Assembly (NCBI GenBank): GCA_033063855.1
Contig: CP093830.1
Coordinates: 2,418,854 to 2,482,853, forward strand
Reading direction: 5' to 3'
From: Smittia aterrima
Lineage: Eukaryota; Arthropoda; Insecta; Diptera; Chironomidae
Length of the DNA: 64,000 nucleotides
Positions within the stretch are counted from its first letter, which is position 1. Each line of letters begins with the position of its first letter. Under the pieces are notes generated by a model. It saw only the letters and a list, made by a program, of their open reading frames with translations. It ran no database searches and was not told the DNA's origin. This document shows positions 60,310 to 64,000 of this stretch, piece by piece. Made by a program: the position numbers and the translations under genes.

Positions 60310-63300
60310 GTAAGTGAGATATCGATTTGATTGAAATAAATCGTTTTTCGGCTTTTTAAGGAATTTACTGACAACAACAAAATGCTTTCAGCTTTTCACG
60401 ATGAAGACGATCAAGAAATCTCCGATGAACTGTGGCAAGAAGCTTGCTGGATCGTCATCAACGCTTACTTCGATGATAAGGGTCTCGTAAGACAGCAACT
60501 TGACAGCTTCGATGAATTTATTCAGATGTCAGTTCAAAGCATTGTTGCAGAATCACCCGCCATTGAACTTCAAGCTGAAGCACAACATACATCCGGTGAA
60601 ATCGAAAATCCTGTTAGATTCATTTAATTATTATCTAGAATCTCCCTAACTTTCTTCTCTTTTAGCTTCGCTACATGTTAAAGTTTGAGCAAATCTATCT
60701 TTCAAAGCCGACACATTGGGAAAAGGATGGTGCTCCCTCACCTATGATGCCGAATCAAGCTCGTCTTCGTAACTTGACATATTCAGCTCCACTTTACGTC
60801 GACATCACTAAAACAAAACATGTAGAAGGACAGAAGCCAATCGAGACACAACATCAAAAGACTTTCATTGGAAAGATTCCAATTATGCTTCGATCAGCTT
60901 ATTGTCTACTCAACAACCTTACAGATCGTGATTTGACTGAGTTGAACGAGTGTCCATTGGATCCTGGCGGTTACTTCATCATTAACGGATCGGAAAAGGT
61001 TCTCATTGCTCAGGAAAAGATGGCAACAAACACTGTTTACGTGTTCAGTATGAAAGACGGCAAATATGCATTTAAAGCAGAAATTCGTTCTTGCTTGGAA
61101 CACAGCTCTCGTCCAACTTCAACACTGTGGGTCAACATGTTTGCTAAAGGAGGAAACAACGCAAAGAAATCAGCAATCGGTCAAAGAATCATCGCAATCT
61201 TGCCATACATCAAGCAAGAAATCCCAATCATGATTGTTTTCCGCGCTTTGGGGTTCGTGGCTGATCGAGACATTCTTGAGCACATCATCTATGATTTTGA
61301 TGATCCTGAGATGATGGAAATGGTTAAACCGTCACTTGATGAAGCTTTTGTTGTTCAGGAGCAAAACGTCGCTCTCAACTTCATTGGTTCTCGAGGTGCT
61401 CGTCCTGGTGTGACAAAAGAAAAGCGTATCAAGTATGCGAAGGAAATTCTTCAGCGTGAAATGTTGCCACACGTCGGAGTATCAGACTTTTGTGAAACGA
61501 AGAAAGCTTATTTCCTCGGCTACATGGTTCATCGATTGCTGCTTGCCTCGCTAGGTCGCAGAGAATTGGATGATCGTGATCACTACGGAAACAAACGATT
61601 AGATCTCGCAGGACCTCTCCTTGCCTTCCTGTTCCGTGGTCTTTTCAAGAATCTTATGAAGGAAGTTCGAATGTACGCTCAGAAGTTCATCGATCGCGGC
61701 AAAGATTTTAATCTTGAGTTGGCAATCAAAACAAAGATCATCACTGACGGTCTTCGTTACTCACTTGCTACTGGAAACTGGGGAGATCAGAAAAAGGCTC
61801 ATCAGGCTCGTGCTGGAGTATCTCAGGTCTTGAATCGATTGACGTTCGCATCAACATTGTCTCATTTGCGTCGAGTCAACTCTCCAATCGGTCGAGACGG
61901 AAAACTCGCAAAGCCTCGTCAATTGCACAATACTTTATGGGGAATGTTGTGTCCAGCTGAGACGCCTGAAGGAGCTGCTGTTGGATTGGTGAAGAACCTC
62001 GCTTTGATGGCTTACATTTCTGTCGGATCACAGCCAGTTCCAATTCTTGAGTTTTTGGAAGAATGGTCCATGGAAAATCTCGAGGAAATTGCTCCATCCG
62101 CCATCGCAGATGCAACGAAGATCTTTGTTAATGGTTGCTGGGTTGGAATTCATCGTGATCCAGAACAACTTATGTCAACCTTGCGTAAACTGCGACGTCA
62201 AATGGACATCATTGTATCTGAAGTATCAATGATTCGTGATATTCGAGACAGAGAGATTCGTATTTACACTGACGCTGGTCGAATCTGTCGTCCACTATTA
62301 ATCGTAGAGAATGGAAGTTTGCTCTTAAAACGAAGCCACATTGACAATCTTAAGGAACGTTATGACACAAACTACGGATGGCAAGTGCTAGTCGCTTCGG
62401 GAGTCGTTGAGTACATCGATACGCTCGAAGAAGAAACAGTTATGATCGCAATGACAACGAGCGATTTGAAGCAAGAAAAGGAATACGCTTATTGTACCAC
62501 TTACACTCATTGCGAGATTCATCCCGCCATGATTCTTGGTGTATGCGCTTCCATCATTCCATTCCCTGATCACAACCAGTCGCCTCGTAATACTTATCAA
62601 AGCGCTATGGGCAAACAGGCTATGGGAGTTTACATCACGAACTATCATGTTCGGATGGACACGCTCGCTCACGTTCTCTACTATCCAATGAAGCCGCTTG
62701 TAACTACACGCTCCATGGAGTACTTGCGCTTCAGAGAATTGCCTGCTGGTATCAACTCGATTGTTGCTATCTTGTGCTACACCGGATATAATCAAGAGGA
62801 TTCTGTTATTCTCAACGCTTCCGCCGTAGAGCGAGGCTTCTTCCGTTCGGTCTTTTACCGTTCTTACAAAGATGCAGAGTGCAAGCGAATTGGTGATCAA
62901 GAAGAGCAATTCGAAAAGCCTAATCGTGCTACGTGCCAAGGTATGCGAAATGCTTTATACGATAAGCTTGATGAAGATGGAATCATTGCTCCGGGCTTGC
63001 GTGTCTCAGGTGATGATGTTGTGATTGGAAAGACAATCACTTTACCGGAAAATGACGATGACTTGGAAGGAACGACAGTTCGCTATACCAAGCGAGACGC
63101 ATCTACTTTCCTTCGTAATTCTGAGACTGGAATCGTCGATCAAGTGATGTTGACATTAAATAGTGAAGGTTACAAGTTTTGTAAGATTCGCGTTCGCTCA
63201 GTTAGAATTCCTCAAATCGGAGACAAGTTTGCTTCACGTCACGGACAGAAAGGAACTTGCGGAATACAATATCGACAAGAAGACATGCCGTTTACATGCG

Positions 63301-64000
63301 AAGGTCTTACGCCAGACATTATTATCAACCCGCACGCTATTCCATCTCGTATGACAATTGGACATTTAATCGAATGCATTCAAGGAAAGCTTGGATCCAA
63401 TAAAGGAGAAATTGGTGACGCAACTCCATTTAATGACGCTGTAAACGTACAGAAGATTTCGACTTTCCTGCAAGAGTACGGTTATCAACTTCGAGGAAAT
63501 GAGGTCATGTACAATGGACACACCGGTCGTAAGATCAATGCTCAGGTATTCTTGGGCCCGACATACTATCAACGTTTGAAACATATGGTCGACGACAAAA
63601 TTCACTCGAGAGCTCGTGGACCAGTTCAGATTCTTGTGCGACAACCGATGGAAGGTCGTGCTCGCGATGGAGGTTTACGTTTCGGAGAAATGGAGAGAGA
63701 TTGTCAAATTTCTCATGGTGCAGCTCAATTCCTTCGTGAACGTTTGTTTGAAGTCTCTGACCCGTATCGTATTCATGTCTGCAACTTCTGCGGATTGATC
63801 GCCATCGCCAACTTGCGAAACAATACGTTCGAATGCAAAGGTTGCAAGAACAAAACTCAGGTTTGTTGCGAAATTCTTTTCAAATTGCAAAAATTACAAG
63901 TTTCTCTTTTGTTTCTCGCAGATTTCTCAAGTGAAGCTACCATACGCTGCGAAGCTACTCTTCCAGGAACTGATGTCAATGAACATTGCGCCCCGATTAA
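60291..64000 (+). CDS. RpII140: RNA polymerase II second-largest subunit RPB2 (3' end cut by window)
   Basis: Catalytic-core subunit of nuclear RNA polymerase II, forming with RPB1 the active-site cleft. Exons: 60291-60309, 60392-60612, 60666-63860, 63922-64000 (continues), phases consistent; 1171 codons are visible. Near full length: the last exon reaches IAPRL, and relatives end a residue or two later. Conserved blocks include YTGYNQEDS (about residues 785-793, acidic pair near the second metal), GDKFASRHGQKGTCG, the near-C-terminal block DGGLRFGEMERD, and a C-terminal zinc ribbon with Cys pairs CNFC (1119, 1122) and CKGC (1137, 1140). Start chosen because MYEHDD at 60291 splices into an AFHDEDDQEISDELW frame matching the family N-terminus. 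Nothing looks broken. Confidence 0.97.
60392..60612 (+). CDS. RpII140: RpII140 exon 2
   Basis: Acceptor TGCTTTCAG, donor GTTAGA (weak at +3), 221 nt. It encodes LWQEACWIVINAYF and VRQQLDSFDEFIQMSVQ. Ending at IENP restores exact alignment with relatives. The following intron is 53 nt. Confidence 0.92.
60666..63860 (+). CDS. RpII140: RpII140 main exon
   Basis: Acceptor TCTTTTAG, donor GTTTGT; 3195 nt without interruption, holding nearly all of the enzyme from LRYMLKFEQIY to the zinc ribbon. Confidence 0.96.
63922..64000 (+). CDS. RpII140: RpII140 last exon, partial
   Basis: Acceptor TCTCGCAG after a 61-nt intron. It encodes ISQVKLPYAAKLLFQELMS and on to APRL, where the window stops before the stop codon. 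Confidence 0.94.
   Translation, partial: MSQVKLPYAAKLLFQELMSMNIAPRL

Noticed and set aside
62388..62939. 183-codon minus-strand ORF opposite RpII140
   Set aside because: It lies wholly within the highly conserved coding exon on the other strand, has no recognisable domain, and is the expected mirror of biased codon use.
1..64000. Transposons, tRNA, rRNA, CRISPR arrays
   Set aside because: No transposase or reverse-transcriptase-like ORF, no convincing tRNA B-box with cloverleaf, and no regularly spaced repeats were seen on reading both strands.

Overview
The window looks like nuclear DNA of an insect, most likely a fly (Diptera). It is A+T-rich, with GT-AG introns that range from about 50 bp to many kilobases, and the three genes I recognise give proteins closest to their Drosophila counterparts as I remember them. 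A midge-like (nematoceran) origin is a guess. There is no sign of bacterial, viral, tRNA, rRNA, CRISPR or intact transposon sequence. All exon boundaries were read by hand from frame, phase and splice-site match.

Layout. (1) About 3.4-46.8 kb, plus strand: hephaestus (heph), the fly polypyrimidine-tract binding protein (PTB). Nine coding exons between 30,932 and 46,833 encode the four-RRM core. Upstream are alternative 5' parts: a 33-codon exon (9,337-9,435), a very long leader with an attached open frame (about 12.35-15.30 kb), and a 21-nt candidate microexon (27,956-27,976). (2) 46.8-53.5 kb: A+T-rich sequence without convincing ORFs, probably holding the heph 3' UTR and the short Keap1 3' UTR. 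(3) 53,515-56,048, minus strand: Keap1, six coding exons (BTB, BACK, six Kelch repeats and a long C-terminal tail). (4) 56.1-60.3 kb: divergent intergenic region. (5) 60,291-64,000, plus strand: RpII140, the second-largest RNA polymerase II subunit, cut by the window edge a few codons before its end.

The most striking signals are in heph. First, from 13,486 to 15,299 the plus strand has no ATG in any frame, and only three occur back to 12,326. About thirty would be expected in the ATG-free part alone. The run ends at an ATG that is the last three bases of an exon, so this looks like a ~2.9 kb leader selected against upstream starts. Its last 209 codons are open in the frame of that ATG and read as Asn/Gln/Ser-rich protein without any AUG. 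Second, heph keeps the 34-nt exon known from mammalian PTBP1 and PTBP2. Skipping it here creates a stop after eight codons, so the known PTB autoregulatory switch appears structurally preserved. A perfect 15-bp inverted repeat lies 42 nt downstream of that exon, and the intron before it carries CU-rich PTB-type tracts and two further inverted repeats.

The genes are not an operon. Keap1 (oxidative-stress sensing) and RpII140 (transcription) are independent, divergently transcribed genes, and heph and Keap1 converge tail to tail.
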